From positions 62,001 through 126,000 of the forward strand of contig JBCDDC010000006.1 in the NCBI GenBank assembly GCA_039180675.1: a stretch of DNA of 64,000 bases. Direction: 5' to 3'. The notes beneath the pieces were generated by a model. That model was not told the origin of the DNA. It saw only the letters and a list, made by a program, of their open reading frames with translations, and did no database searches. The translations under genes and the position numbers were made by a program. Source of the stretch: Thermohalobaculum sp039180675 (GTDB lineage: Bacteria; Pseudomonadota; Alphaproteobacteria; Rhodobacterales; Rhodobacteraceae). The first letter of the stretch is position 1, and the number at the start of each line of letters is the position of its first letter. This document shows positions 22,338 through 31,569 of this stretch, one piece after another.

Positions 22338-24683
22338 ATGCGGTTTCACCGTCTGATGCAGGCATTCGGTTTCGTTGCGCTTGCCTGCGGTTTCTCGGTC
22401 GGTCTGCCGGACATGATCCTTCAGCCTCCGAAGGCTGTGGCGCAGCAGGAAGCGCCGCGCGAACAATCGGTTATCGTCCGGGGCAATCAACGGATCGAGG
22501 TCGAGACGATCCTCTCCTACATGCAGATCGAACAGGATCAGACGGTCACCGCAGAAGACCTGAACATCGCCGTGCGCCGGCTCTTCGACACCGGGCTTTT
22601 CCAGGATGTGCAGATCAACCCGGGCCAGAATGCGCTGATCGTCGAAGTGGTCGAGAACCCGTCGATCAACGAGATCGCCTTCGAGGGCAACGACGTGCTC
22701 GCCGACGAGGATCTCAACCAAATCATCTCTCTCAGGCCGCGTCTGCCGCTGACCCGGTCGGCGGCGGAGGCTGATGCGCAGGCCATCATCGAGGTCTACA
22801 GGCGCACAGGCCGCTTCGGCGCCTCCGTCGAGCCGGTGGTGATCGAACGCTCGGAGAACCGGGTCGATCTGGTCTTCGAGATTAGCGAGGGAGAGCTGAC
22901 CGGTGTCAGCTCTATCGACTTCATCGGCAACGAGGTCTTTTCCGACCGCCAGCTTAGGAACGCGATCGACACGTCCGAATCGAGTTTCCTGTCGTCGTTC
23001 TTCGGCGGCGATGTCTATGACCCTGACCGGCTGGAACTCGATAAGGAATTGTTGCGGCAGTATTATCTGAACCGGGGCTATGCGGATTTCGAGGTTCTGT
23101 CGGCGACCGCGGAGCTGACGCCCGATAAGGAGAGCTTCTTCCTGACCTTCACCGTGCAGGAGGGTGAGGAGTATGCGTTTGGCACCTTCGATGTGATCGT
23201 GAACGCGCGGGGCCTCGAGCAGGAAGAATTCCTTGCCATCGTTCCGACCGATCTTGAAGGCGAAGTCTACGATGCCAGCGAGGTCGAGGAGATCGCCGAC
23301 AGCCTCAGCGATCTGGCCGCCGCGAGGGGGTTCGCCTTTGTCCAGGTCCGCCCGCGTGCCGACAAGAGATCCGAAGACCTGATCATCGACGTGACGTTCG
23401 AACTGATCGAGGGCGAGAAGATCTTTGTCGAGCGCATCGAGATCGAGGGCAACACGCAGACGCTCGACCGGGTCATCCGCCGCGAGGTGGAGATCGTCGA
23501 GGGCGACAGTTTCGATGCGCGCAAGATACGGAGCGCGCGAAGCAACATTCGCGGCCTCGGCTATTTCTCGAGTGTGGAGATCGACACGGAGGAGGGCAGC
23601 GCGCCCGACCGCGCGGTTCTGAAGGTCAAGGTCGAGGAGCAATCGACCGGCTCGCTCTCCTTCGGCCTCGGCTTTGCATCATCGGTCGGCCCGATCGGCA
23701 ACGTTGCCCTGACCGAGCGGAACTTTTTGGGCCGCGGCCAGATCCTGAGCGCGACAGTGACCGCCGCCGGTGACACCCAAGTCTACGATTTCAGCTTCAC
23801 GGAGCCGAAGTTCCTAGATCGCGATCTCAGGATCGGGATGCGGGCCTTCTTCATCCAGGATGACCGGACGGATGAATCCTCGTTCCAGGTCGACCGGTTC
23901 GGCTTCACGCCGTTCCTTGGTTTCCCACTTGGGGAGAACACGGATTTCGGTGCGAGATACAACATCGTCCGTGACGACATCGAAACGGACTCCTCGACCT
24001 CGCCGATCATCATTGCGGATGAGGGCGGGCGCCTGAAATCCTCGGTCGCCTACACGATCACCCATGATCAGCGGAACGACCCGATCGAGCCGACTTCGGG
24101 CTACCTGCTGGCGTTTGATCAGGAGTTTGCCGGTATCGGGGGGTCGGCGCGATTTGTCAGAACCGAGGGCAGCGCGAAGACATGGCGGGGCCTGTTCGAC
24201 GACGATGTGATCTTCAGTTCCGAGTTGGAGGGCGGCGCGCTCTTTAGCTTTGGAGAGGACACGCAGATCAACGACCGGTTCTTCCTCGGTGGCGACAGTT
24301 TCCGCGGCTTCGCCTCGCAGGGGATTGGTCCACGTGATGTCTTCCCCGGCAGCGATGACTCGCTGGGCGGCAACTACTTCCTGGTGTGGCGCAACGAGGT
24401 GTCCTTCCCACTCGGCCTGCCGGAAGAACTGGGGATCTTCGGCGGTGCCTTCATCGATATCGGCTCGCTCTGGAACCTCGACAAGGATGACGCCTTTGAT
24501 TCGACCGGGAACCTGATCACCGATGTGCAGTCGGAGGTGTTCGAGCTGCGCGCGGCGGCGGGTGGCCTGCTCTTCATCCAAACACCCTTCGGCCCGCTGG
24601 AGCTCTCGGCCGCGTTCCCGCTGATAAGCGAAGACTTCGATGAAGAGGAACTGTTCCGCGTCTCCGTCGGAACCAGATTCTAG
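22338..24683 (+). CDS. bamA: Outer membrane protein assembly factor BamA
   Basis: 781 residues. A signal peptide (about 1-36) is followed by five POTRA domains (about 40-430; for example SVIVRGNQRIEVETILSYMQ, NEIAFEGNDVLADEDLNQII and FVERIEIEGNTQTLDRVIRRE) and a C-terminal 16-strand barrel. Barrel hallmarks are FLGRGQILSATVT, FFLGGDSFRGFASQGIGPR (the conserved (V/I)RGF-type loop, here FRGF) and a final strand ending in Phe (FRVSVGTRF), the BamA recognition signal itself. It inserts beta-barrel proteins, including TolC, into the outer membrane. The ATG at 22338 has GGAGG seven bases upstream; an in-frame GTG at 22332 overlaps that site. Confidence 0.97.
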   Translation: MRFHRLMQAFGFVALACGFSVGLPDMILQPPKAVAQQEAPREQSVIVRGNQRIEVETILSYMQIEQDQTVTAEDLNIAVRRLFDTGLFQDVQINPGQNALIVEVVENPSINEIAFEGNDVLADEDLNQIISLRPRLPLTRSAAEADAQAIIEVYRRTGRFGASVEPVVIERSENRVDLVFEISEGELTGVSSIDFIGNEVFSDRQLRNAIDTSESSFLSSFFGGDVYDPDRLELDKELLRQYYLNRGYADFEVLSATAELTPDKESFFLTFTVQEGEEYAFGTFDVIVNARGLEQEEFLAIVPTDLEGEVYDASEVEEIADSLSDLAAARGFAFVQVRPRADKRSEDLIIDVTFELIEGEKIFVERIEIEGNTQTLDRVIRREVEIVEGDSFDARKIRSARSNIRGLGYFSSVEIDTEEGSAPDRAVLKVKVEEQSTGSLSFGLGFASSVGPIGNVALTERNFLGRGQILSATVTAAGDTQVYDFSFTEPKFLDRDLRIGMRAFFIQDDRTDESSFQVDRFGFTPFLGFPLGENTDFGARYNIVRDDIETDSSTSPIIIADEGGRLKSSVAYTITHDQRNDPIEPTSGYLLAFDQEFAGIGGSARFVRTEGSAKTWRGLFDDDVIFSSELEGGALFSFGEDTQINDRFFLGGDSFRGFASQGIGPRDVFPGSDDSLGGNYFLVWRNEVSFPLGLPEELGIFGGAFIDIGSLWNLDKDDAFDSTGNLITDVQSEVFELRAAAGGLLFIQTPFGPLELSAAFPLISEDFDEEELFRVSVGTRF

Positions 24684-24687
24684 GGCG

Positions 24688-25296
24688 ATGGGTGTTGCAC
24701 CTCGCTTAGCTGTTCTCTTCCTCATCATAGGCGCACTCTGTCTGCCTCCGCCAGCCATTGGCCAGGTTGCGAGCCATGAGGACGTCATCGTGGTCTCCCG
24801 CGCCCGGATCCTGACCGAAACGGAAGCCGCGGTTGCGCTTCGCACGCAGGAGCGCGCCGCGCGCGAAAGGCTCCAGGAATGGATCAAGATAGAGACCGAG
24901 GCGCTTGACCGGGAGGAGCAGCGGCTCACCGGCTTGCGCCCCGAGACGCCGAGCGAAGAGTTCGAGCGCCAGACCAGTGCCTTCGATCAACGGGTGCGAC
25001 AGGTCCGGCGCACGGCGCAAAGACTGGAAGCCTCGATCACGGCGCAGTTCAGGGATGCCCGGAAGAATCTCGTCACCGAGCTTTACCCGGTGCTGATCGA
25101 AGTGCTCCAGCGCGAAAGCGCGACGTTGATCATCGATGCCGACCAGATCCTGATAGCAGATCCTGAGATCGAGAAAACCGATGAGGTAATCGCGCTCTTC
25201 AACGAGAGAGTGGAGCTTCCGGCATTCGAGCGGATCGAATTCCCGGCACTTTCGCCCCTCGCTCCCGCAACCCCCCAGACCCCGGAGACCGAATAA
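24688..25296 (+). CDS. skp: OmpH/Skp family periplasmic chaperone
   Basis: 202 residues. The ATG lies four bases after the bamA stop. A signal peptide (about 1-24, ending AIG-QVAS) is followed by a Skp-type body: the short strand VIVVSRARILTETEAA, a long charged coiled coil (about 50-130, ERLQEWIKIETEALDREEQR) and the closing strand pair VTELYPVLIEVLQRESATLIIDADQILIADP. Skp trimers carry unfolded outer membrane proteins to BamA. The low-complexity tail (SPLAPATPQTPETE) is longer than usual. It occupies the place between bamA and fabZ where lpxD is found in many other bacteria. Confidence 0.88.
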   Translation: MGVAPRLAVLFLIIGALCLPPPAIGQVASHEDVIVVSRARILTETEAAVALRTQERAARERLQEWIKIETEALDREEQRLTGLRPETPSEEFERQTSAFDQRVRQVRRTAQRLEASITAQFRDARKNLVTELYPVLIEVLQRESATLIIDADQILIADPEIEKTDEVIALFNERVELPAFERIEFPALSPLAPATPQTPETE

Positions 25297-25368
25297 CAGG
25301 GGTGCGAGGCACTTGATTTCATCTGGCCTCGCGGTAATCAGATGGCACCAAGATCAGACGAGGCGCTT

Positions 25369-25869
25369 ATGACGACAGAGCCGGCCCCCTCCGAAACTTC
25401 TCCAGAAGCCCATTCCGTCGACCTCTCCGAGGTCATGCGGATGATCCCGCACCGGTATCCGTTTCTGATGATCGATCGGGTTGAGGGGATCATTCCGCAC
25501 AAGAGCGCCATCGGCATCAAGAACGTCACGATCAACGAACCGCATTTCGCGGGCCATTTCCCGCAAGAGGCCGTTATGCCGGGCGTGCTGATTGTCGAGG
25601 CGATGGCTCAGACCGCAGGGGTTCTGGTGGTCGACTCGCTTGGCAAGATTGATCAGGACCTGCTTGTCTACTTTATGACCATCGATAACACGCGCTTTCG
25701 GCAGAAAGTCGGCCCCGGCGACCGGCTCGAGCTTCATGTCGAGATCACTCAGAGCCGCGGCAAGGTTTACAAGTTCCACGGCGAAGCCCGTGTCGACGGC
25801 AAACGGGCCGCCGAAGCCGACTATTCCGCGATGATCATCGACCCGGAAGACAGCCGGCGCGGGAGCTGA
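25369..25869 (+). CDS. fabZ: 3-hydroxyacyl-ACP dehydratase FabZ
   Basis: 166 residues including an N-terminal extension of about 20 before the domain. It dehydrates 3-hydroxyacyl-ACP in fatty acid elongation and competes with LpxA for hydroxymyristoyl-ACP. The hot-dog active site is HFAGHFPQEAVMPGVLIVEAMAQ (catalytic His in GHFP, later Glu), preceded by IPHRYPFLMIDRV. GAGG precedes the ATG at 25369; an in-frame ATG at 25342 lacks a good ribosome site. It is 1 bp from lpxA. Confidence 0.95.
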   Translation: MTTEPAPSETSPEAHSVDLSEVMRMIPHRYPFLMIDRVEGIIPHKSAIGIKNVTINEPHFAGHFPQEAVMPGVLIVEAMAQTAGVLVVDSLGKIDQDLLVYFMTIDNTRFRQKVGPGDRLELHVEITQSRGKVYKFHGEARVDGKRAAEADYSAMIIDPEDSRRGS

Positions 25870-25870
25870 G

Positions 25871-26659
25871 ATGTCGATCCACCCAACCGCCATCGTTGAA
25901 GATGGCGCCGTAGTCGGGTCCGATGTGCGCATCGGACCCTACTGCGTTGTGGGTGGCGAGGTGGAGCTGAGCAACGGCGTGGAACTGATCTCGCATGTGG
26001 CCGTGGCCGGGCGCACGAAAATTGGACCCCGCACACGGGTCTGGCCATTCGCCTCGGTCGGCCATCAGCCGCAAGACCTGAAGTACAACGGCGAGGCGAG
26101 CAGGCTGGAAATTGGCGCCGACTGCATGATCCGGGAGCACGCAACGCTGAACCCGGGCACAGAAGGCGGCGGTATGGTGACCCGGGTGGGTGACAAATGC
26201 CTGCTGATGATGGGGAGCCATGTTGGCCACGACAGCCAGATCGGCTCGAACGTCATCATGGCGAACAACGCCACGCTTGGGGGCCACGTCGAGGTGCAGG
26301 ACTTCGTCCTCCTAGGCGGTCTCTGCGCCGTCCACCAGTTTGTGCGTATCGGCGCGTATTCGGTGGTAGGTGGCATGACCGGGGTAGAGCGCGATGTGAT
26401 TCCGTTTGGCTCTGTCCTCGGCGACCGGGCTGCGCTTGGCGGTCTTAATCTGATCGGGCTCAAACGCCGGGGTTTCGATCGCGAGACCATCCATGTGCTT
26501 CGCAGCGCCTATCGTGATCTGTTCGAGGGCGAGGGATCGCTGGTCGATCGCGCCCGTATTGTCGGCGCAAAGTACCCGGGGATCGATCCGGTCCAGCAGA
26601 TCGTCAGCTTTATCGAGGCCGACAGCTCCCGCAGCTTCTGCGTGCCGCGCGAGAGCTGA
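25871..26659 (+). CDS. lpxA: UDP-N-acetylglucosamine acyltransferase
   Basis: 262 residues (E. coli 262). It makes the first lipid A intermediate, adding 3-hydroxyacyl from ACP to UDP-GlcNAc. The N-terminal left-handed beta-helix of hexapeptide repeats covers residues 1-190 (IHPTAIVEDGAVVGSDVRIG). The catalytic-His segment is LMMGSHVGHDSQIGSNVIMAN (near residue 120). The C-terminal helical domain has GLNLIGLKRRGFDRETIHVLRSAYRDLF. Its stop is immediately followed by the lpxI ATG. Confidence 0.96.
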   Translation: MSIHPTAIVEDGAVVGSDVRIGPYCVVGGEVELSNGVELISHVAVAGRTKIGPRTRVWPFASVGHQPQDLKYNGEASRLEIGADCMIREHATLNPGTEGGGMVTRVGDKCLLMMGSHVGHDSQIGSNVIMANNATLGGHVEVQDFVLLGGLCAVHQFVRIGAYSVVGGMTGVERDVIPFGSVLGDRAALGGLNLIGLKRRGFDRETIHVLRSAYRDLFEGEGSLVDRARIVGAKYPGIDPVQQIVSFIEADSSRSFCVPRES

Positions 26660-27505
26660 ATGGGCGAGAGCGCGAAACTCGCGATCATCGCCGGGAGCGG
26701 CGATCTCCCACGCATGATTGCCGAGCATCGGGCGAAGAGTGCTGCACCCTATGTGGTGATCAGCTTCGATCCGGACATTCACGACTGGATGCAGGGGCAT
26801 CCGCACGAACGCCACCTCTATGAGCGTCCTGCCCGCCTTTTTCGCGCCCTGAGGGCCGCCGGTGTGACCGAGGTCGTCTTCGCCGGGGCCACCAATAGGC
26901 CAAGGCTGAGGCCGTGGCTCTTCGATCATGGCACGCTGAGGGTCGGGGCGACCGTGCTCAGCCTGCTCAGGCAGGGCGACGATGCGCTGCTGACCGGACT
27001 TGCGCGGATCTTCGAGCGGGAAGGCTTCACCATGCGCGGCGCTGACGAGGTGCTGCCCGGGCTCGGCGTGCAGCCTGGGGTCCTCGGCCACCACCGACCC
27101 TCGGAGCAGGATCGCAGCGATGCGCAGAAGGGGGCCGATATCCTCGCCGCACTCAGCGCGCATGATGTCGGGCAGGCCGTAGTGATCGCGAAAGGGACAT
27201 GTCTGGCAATCGAGGCGATCGACGGCACCGACGCCATGCTGGAGCGCGTTGCCGGCTTGGCCCCCGACCTGCGCAAGGCAGCTCAGCCGCCTGCAGGTGT
27301 TCTGGTGAAGATGCCGAAGCGCGGTCAGGACAGGCGCGTGGACCTTCCGACGATCGGGACGGCGACGATTGATGCCGTCGGGCGCGCGGGCCTGTCCGGC
27401 ATTGCGGTGGAGGCAGGCGGCACCAACATCCTCAACCGCGAAGCAACCGTCGCTGCGGCAGATTCTGCCGGTCTCTTCATCTGGGCCATGGACGCCCCCG
27501 AATGA
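26660..27505 (+). CDS. lpxI: UDP-2,3-diacylglucosamine diphosphatase LpxI
   Basis: 281 residues. LpxI replaces LpxH in Alphaproteobacteria and hydrolyses UDP-2,3-diacylglucosamine to lipid X. It has the family layout: N-terminal KLAIIAGSGDLPRMIAEH, VVFAGATNRPRLRPW, and a C-terminal catalytic domain with GQAVVIAKGTCLAIEAIDGTDAML, LVKMPKRGQDRRVDLPTIG and GIAVEAGGTNILNR. The start codon follows the lpxA stop directly and its end overlaps the lpxB start by four bases (ATGA), so lpxA-lpxI-lpxB are translationally linked. Confidence 0.95.
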   Translation: MGESAKLAIIAGSGDLPRMIAEHRAKSAAPYVVISFDPDIHDWMQGHPHERHLYERPARLFRALRAAGVTEVVFAGATNRPRLRPWLFDHGTLRVGATVLSLLRQGDDALLTGLARIFEREGFTMRGADEVLPGLGVQPGVLGHHRPSEQDRSDAQKGADILAALSAHDVGQAVVIAKGTCLAIEAIDGTDAMLERVAGLAPDLRKAAQPPAGVLVKMPKRGQDRRVDLPTIGTATIDAVGRAGLSGIAVEAGGTNILNREATVAAADSAGLFIWAMDAPE

Positions 27506-28662
27506 GCCGGTTGATCTATCTGGTGGCTGGCGAACCCTCCGGCGACCGGCTCGGCGCCGATCTGATGCGCGCGCTTAGGGTCGAGCAGCCGGATATCCGG
27601 TTTGCGGGGCTGGGCGGTATCGGGATGCGAGGCGCCGGACTCGAACCGCTCTTCGACATTGGCGAACTTTCAGTCATGGGTTTGGTCGAGGTTCTGCCCA
27701 GGCTCAGATCCCTGATGCGGCGGATGACCGAGGTGACCCGGGATGTTCTAAGCAAGAAACCAGACGCGCTTGTGACCATCGATAGCCCGAGCTTCGGGCT
27801 GCGGGTAGCCGAGAGGGTGCGCCGGGCTGCCCCTGACATCCGCACGATCCACTATGTGGCCCCATCAGTCTGGGCATGGCGGCCGGGCAGGGCCGCTCAG
27901 ATGGCACAATACATCGACCATGTCCTGGCTCTCCTGCCCTTCGAGCCGCATTATATGGAGGCGGCGGGGATGACCTGCGATTTCGTGGGTCACCCGGTGG
28001 CGGCGCGCGCGGCACCCGGGTGTGAGGAAGTGGCCGCGCTCCGGCGGGAGTGGACCGGTGGCGCGGATCTCAAATGCCTTCTGTTGGCACCTGGCTCGCG
28101 CCGGAACGAGGTTCGCCGTCTGATGCCGCTCTACCGCGCCGTGCTGCAGCAGTTGCAGGACGAGGCGGTCGATTGTCTCCCCATCATCCCGCTTGCGGAG
28201 ACGGTGGAGAGTGATGTCCGTGACGCGGTACGCGGCCTGCCTGCCAACCCAGTGTTTATCGATCCGGATCAAAGTGATGCGGCCAAACACCTCGCCTTCG
28301 CTGCAGCCGACGCGGCGCTGGTCGCATCCGGCACGATCACACTGGAGATGGCGGCTGCGCGGACGCCGATGGTCGCGGTCTACAAGACCAACTGGCTCAC
28401 GGCAGCGATTGTCCGGCGCATCGCGAAGGTGGACACCGCAAACCTGGTCAACCTGCTCAGTGAAGACAAACCGGTGCCAGAGTTTCTGCAGGAACATGCA
28501 ACGCCAGATGCGGTGACCGGCGCACTCATCCCGCTGCTCACGAGCGCGGAGGCCCGCGAGCCTCAACTTAAGGCGTTCGAGCGTGTGGTGTCTGAGCTCG
28601 GTGGCGGAGAAGGTGGGCCGGCCGCTCGCGCAGCCCGGTCCGTCCTCGCGCAGCTTGTCTAG
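27502..28662 (+). CDS. lpxB: Lipid A disaccharide synthase
   Basis: 386 residues (E. coli 382), glycosyltransferase family 19. It joins lipid X and UDP-diacylglucosamine. Motifs: LVAGEPSGDRLGADLMRAL at the N-terminus, SVMGLVEVLPRL, TIDSPSFGLRVAERVR, HYVAPSVWAWRPGRA, LLPFEPHYMEAAGM, FVGHPVA, LLAPGSRRNEVRRLMP, and ASGTITLEMA. It overlaps lpxI by four bases and ends the envelope run. It converges on gltA with only three bases between the stops and no terminator visible. Confidence 0.96.
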   Translation: MSRLIYLVAGEPSGDRLGADLMRALRVEQPDIRFAGLGGIGMRGAGLEPLFDIGELSVMGLVEVLPRLRSLMRRMTEVTRDVLSKKPDALVTIDSPSFGLRVAERVRRAAPDIRTIHYVAPSVWAWRPGRAAQMAQYIDHVLALLPFEPHYMEAAGMTCDFVGHPVAARAAPGCEEVAALRREWTGGADLKCLLLAPGSRRNEVRRLMPLYRAVLQQLQDEAVDCLPIIPLAETVESDVRDAVRGLPANPVFIDPDQSDAAKHLAFAAADAALVASGTITLEMAAARTPMVAVYKTNWLTAAIVRRIAKVDTANLVNLLSEDKPVPEFLQEHATPDAVTGALIPLLTSAEAREPQLKAFERVVSELGGGEGGPAARAARSVLAQLV

Positions 28663-28665
28663 ACC

Positions 28666-29964
28666 TTACCGGTTCTCTGCGTCGACATAGGTCCGCGCCT
28701 GCGCCCCGGTGTAGAGTTGGCGCGGGCGGCCGATCTTTTGAACCGGGTCCTCGACCATCTCTTTCCACTGCGCGATCCATCCAACCGTCCGCGAAAGTGC
28801 GAAGATCGGTGTGAACATCGATGTTGGGAAGCCCATCGCTTCGAGGATGATGCCGGAATAGAAATCAACATTGGGATAAAGCTTCTTCGCGATGAAGTAG
28901 TCATCCTCCAGCGCAACTTTCTCAAGTGCCTGAGCGACTTGCAGCACTTCATTATCACCGGTCCCGAGGAGCTCGAGCACCTCCTTGGCGGTCTGCTGCA
29001 TCACGGTCGCCCGAGGATCGAAGTTCTTGTAGACCCGGTGGCCGAAGCCCATCAGGCGGAACGGGTCGCTCTTGTCCTTCGCTTTGTTGACATACTCGCC
29101 GACCCGGTCGACCGAGCCGATCTCGCGCAGCATCTCCAGACAGGCTTGGTTGGCACCGCCATGCGCCGGACCCCAGAGGCTCGCTACACCCGCAGCGATA
29201 CAGGCGAACGGATTGGCCTGCGAAGAACCCGCGAGACGCACGGTAGAGGTAGATGCGTTTTGCTCGTGATCCGCATGAAGGGTCATGATCCGATCCATAG
29301 CGCGGCTCAGGATCGGATCGACAATGAAGTCCTCGCAAGGTGTCGCAAAACACATATGGATGAAGTTGGACGCGTAATCGAGATCGTTGCGCGGATAGAT
29401 GAACGGCTGCCCGATCGAGTACTTGTAGGCCCATGCCGCGATGGTCGGCAGCTTCGCGATCATACGGATCGAGGCGACTTCACGCTGCCATGGATCGTCG
29501 ATATCCGTGGAGTCGTGGTAGAATGCCGACATTGCGCCAACCACTCCGCAGACGATCGCCATTGGGTGAGCATCCCGCCGGAAACCTCTGAAGAAATTGG
29601 TCATTTGCTCATGGAGCATCGTGTGCCGTGTCACCCGCAGCTCGAAATCCTCAAGGGCAGCAGCGGTCGGCAGTTCGCCATAGAGCAGGAGATAGCACAC
29701 TTCGAGATAGTGGCTCTTCTCGGCGAGTTCATCGATCGGGTAGCCGCGATACAGAAGCTCGCCTTTGTCGCCGTCGATATAGGTAATCTTGCTCTCACAC
29801 GACCCGGTCGAGGTAAAACCGGGATCGTAGGTGAAGACGTCAAGTTCCTTGTAGAGGGTGCGGATGTCTATCACAGATGGTCCATGGATGCCGTCATACA
29901 CCGGAAGATCGACGGACTTTCCGTCGAGGGTGAGGGTGGCGGTGCGTTGGGATCCGTCTGACAT
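28666..29964 (-). CDS. gltA: Citrate synthase
   Basis: 432 residues, the Gram-negative type II enzyme. It condenses oxaloacetate and acetyl-CoA. Catalytic residues are recognisable: His in WGPAHGGANQA, His in MGFGHRVYKNFDPRA, and Asp in NVDFYSGIILEAMG. The N-terminus MSDGSQRTATLTLDGKSVDL begins at the ATG 29962-29964, behind GGAGAGG; the frame extends 16 codons further without support. It lies 68 bp downstream of gltX on the same strand, so gltX-gltA may be co-transcribed. Expected control is NADH inhibition as in the family. Confidence 0.97.
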   Translation of the reverse strand: MSDGSQRTATLTLDGKSVDLPVYDGIHGPSVIDIRTLYKELDVFTYDPGFTSTGSCESKITYIDGDKGELLYRGYPIDELAEKSHYLEVCYLLLYGELPTAAALEDFELRVTRHTMLHEQMTNFFRGFRRDAHPMAIVCGVVGAMSAFYHDSTDIDDPWQREVASIRMIAKLPTIAAWAYKYSIGQPFIYPRNDLDYASNFIHMCFATPCEDFIVDPILSRAMDRIMTLHADHEQNASTSTVRLAGSSQANPFACIAAGVASLWGPAHGGANQACLEMLREIGSVDRVGEYVNKAKDKSDPFRLMGFGHRVYKNFDPRATVMQQTAKEVLELLGTGDNEVLQVAQALEKVALEDDYFIAKKLYPNVDFYSGIILEAMGFPTSMFTPIFALSRTVGWIAQWKEMVEDPVQKIGRPRQLYTGAQARTYVDAENR

Positions 29965-30032
29965 ATCGTACCTCTCCTTCTGGCACGGCGGACGCCGCGC
30001 TCTTTCGGTCAAACTTCGCTAGGTGAGGTCGG

Positions 30033-31436
30033 TCAGTCGGTCACGAGGTCGCTCAACCGCACGAGCGTCTCGTCTTTTCCGAGGACCGTCATGACATCGA
30101 AAACCCCCGGGCTGACACCGCGCCCCGTTAGGGCGGCGCGCAGTGGCTGCGCGATTTTTCCGAGCTTCAGCCCCTTTTCCTCTGCGAAGTTGCGGAGGAT
30201 TTGCTCCACCTCCGGTTTATCCCAGCGGCTAGCATTTTGCAGGCGCACAGTCAATTCAACGAGGAGGGTTAGACTGTCAGGTGTGATCTGACCCTCGGCC
30301 TTTTCATCGTAGGAGATCGGCCGTTCAGAGAAAATAAATGACGCTAGGTCAATGAGTTCAGGAATAGTTTTGGCGCGCTCTTTTAGAGATGGCATCGCAA
30401 GGTTGAGACGATCACATTTTTCTCCGTCTGGAATGGGGGATTGCTGCGCTGCAGCAAATTCTTTCACGTAGTCAAGCAGTGCCGCATCACCGGTAGCTCG
30501 GATGTGCTGAGCGTTCAGGCTCTCTAGCTTCGTGAAATCGAAACGGGCCGGTGACTTACCAATCGCATCGAGACCGAACCATTCGATTGCCTTCTCTGTG
30601 GTGAAGAACTCCTCGTCGCCGTGGCTCCAACCCAGCCGTGCGAGGTAGTTGCGCATCGCCTCGGGCAGATAACCCATGTCGCGATAGGCATCGACGCCCA
30701 GGGCGCCGTGCCGCTTTGACAGTTTGGCACCGTCCGGGCCGTGGATCAGTGGGATATGTGCGAAAACCGGGATCTCCCACCCATTGGCGGTGAATATCAG
30801 GCTCTGCCGCGCGGCGTTGGTCAGGTGGTCATCGCCCCGGATGACATGGGTTACGCCCATATCATGATCATCGACCACGACGGCGAGCATGTAGGTCGGC
30901 GTGCCGTCTGAGCGTAGCAGGACAAGGTCGTCGAGTTGGTCGGCCTGCCAGGTCACCTCGCCCTGTACTGCATCCTGGACCGTGACGACACCTTCACGCG
31001 GCGTTTTCAGGCGGATCACATAAGGCGCATCGGGCCAATCACTGCGATCACGCCAGGGGCTTTGGAACAGGGTTGAGCGCCCCTCTGCTTTCGCCCGCTC
31101 GCGGAAGGCCGCGATTTCCTCCTGTGTTGAGAAGCACTTATAGGCGGTTCCGGCGTCCAGCATGGCGTGCGCGATCTCGGCATGGCGCGCGCAGCGGGAG
31201 AACTGGCTGATCGCGTCGCCATCCCAGTCGAGCCCCATCCAGCGCATGCCCTCGAAAATCGCTTCGGTGGCCTCGGGTGTCGAGCGGGCTTGGTCGGTAT
31301 CCTCGATGCGCAGCAGGAACTTGCCGCCATGGTGGCGGGCAAAAAGCCAGTTGAATAGCGCTGTTCTCGCTCCCCCGATATGCAGGAAACCGGTCGGCGA
31401 GGGGGCAAATCGGGTGACAATGGCACGATCGCTCAT
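30033..31436 (-). CDS. gltX: Glutamate-tRNA ligase
   Basis: 467 residues, class I synthetase. The HIGH motif appears as FLHIGGARTALFNWLFAR (residues ~17-34), and the KMSKS loop as AKLSKRHG (about 245). RGDDHLTNAARQ and MLAVVVDDHDMGVTHVIRG are typical, as is the C-terminal anticodon-binding helical domain from ~310. The ATG at 31436 starts the canonical TRFAPSPTG. It is divergent from comEC across a short region with a TATATA box at 31448-31453. Alphaproteobacteria often carry two GltX paralogues; this may be the discriminating or non-discriminating one, which cannot be told here. Confidence 0.96.
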   Translation of the reverse strand: MSDRAIVTRFAPSPTGFLHIGGARTALFNWLFARHHGGKFLLRIEDTDQARSTPEATEAIFEGMRWMGLDWDGDAISQFSRCARHAEIAHAMLDAGTAYKCFSTQEEIAAFRERAKAEGRSTLFQSPWRDRSDWPDAPYVIRLKTPREGVVTVQDAVQGEVTWQADQLDDLVLLRSDGTPTYMLAVVVDDHDMGVTHVIRGDDHLTNAARQSLIFTANGWEIPVFAHIPLIHGPDGAKLSKRHGALGVDAYRDMGYLPEAMRNYLARLGWSHGDEEFFTTEKAIEWFGLDAIGKSPARFDFTKLESLNAQHIRATGDAALLDYVKEFAAAQQSPIPDGEKCDRLNLAMPSLKERAKTIPELIDLASFIFSERPISYDEKAEGQITPDSLTLLVELTVRLQNASRWDKPEVEQILRNFAEEKGLKLGKIAQPLRAALTGRGVSPGVFDVMTVLGKDETLVRLSDLVTD

Positions 31437-31569
31437 TGAGATTGCTCTTTATATAGGCGCCATACAGCTTTAGGTTGTCAGGAGGGCGCGTGAGAGTGGG
31501 TTGGCGCCCTTATGATCCAGTCCGGGTACGGGTGCAAGTTTGGTTGGGAAGTGGGGAAGCGGGGGAGTA

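Noticed and set aside
28717..29961. 414-codon plus-strand frame across gltA
   Set aside because: Antisense to citrate synthase with all catalytic residues in place.
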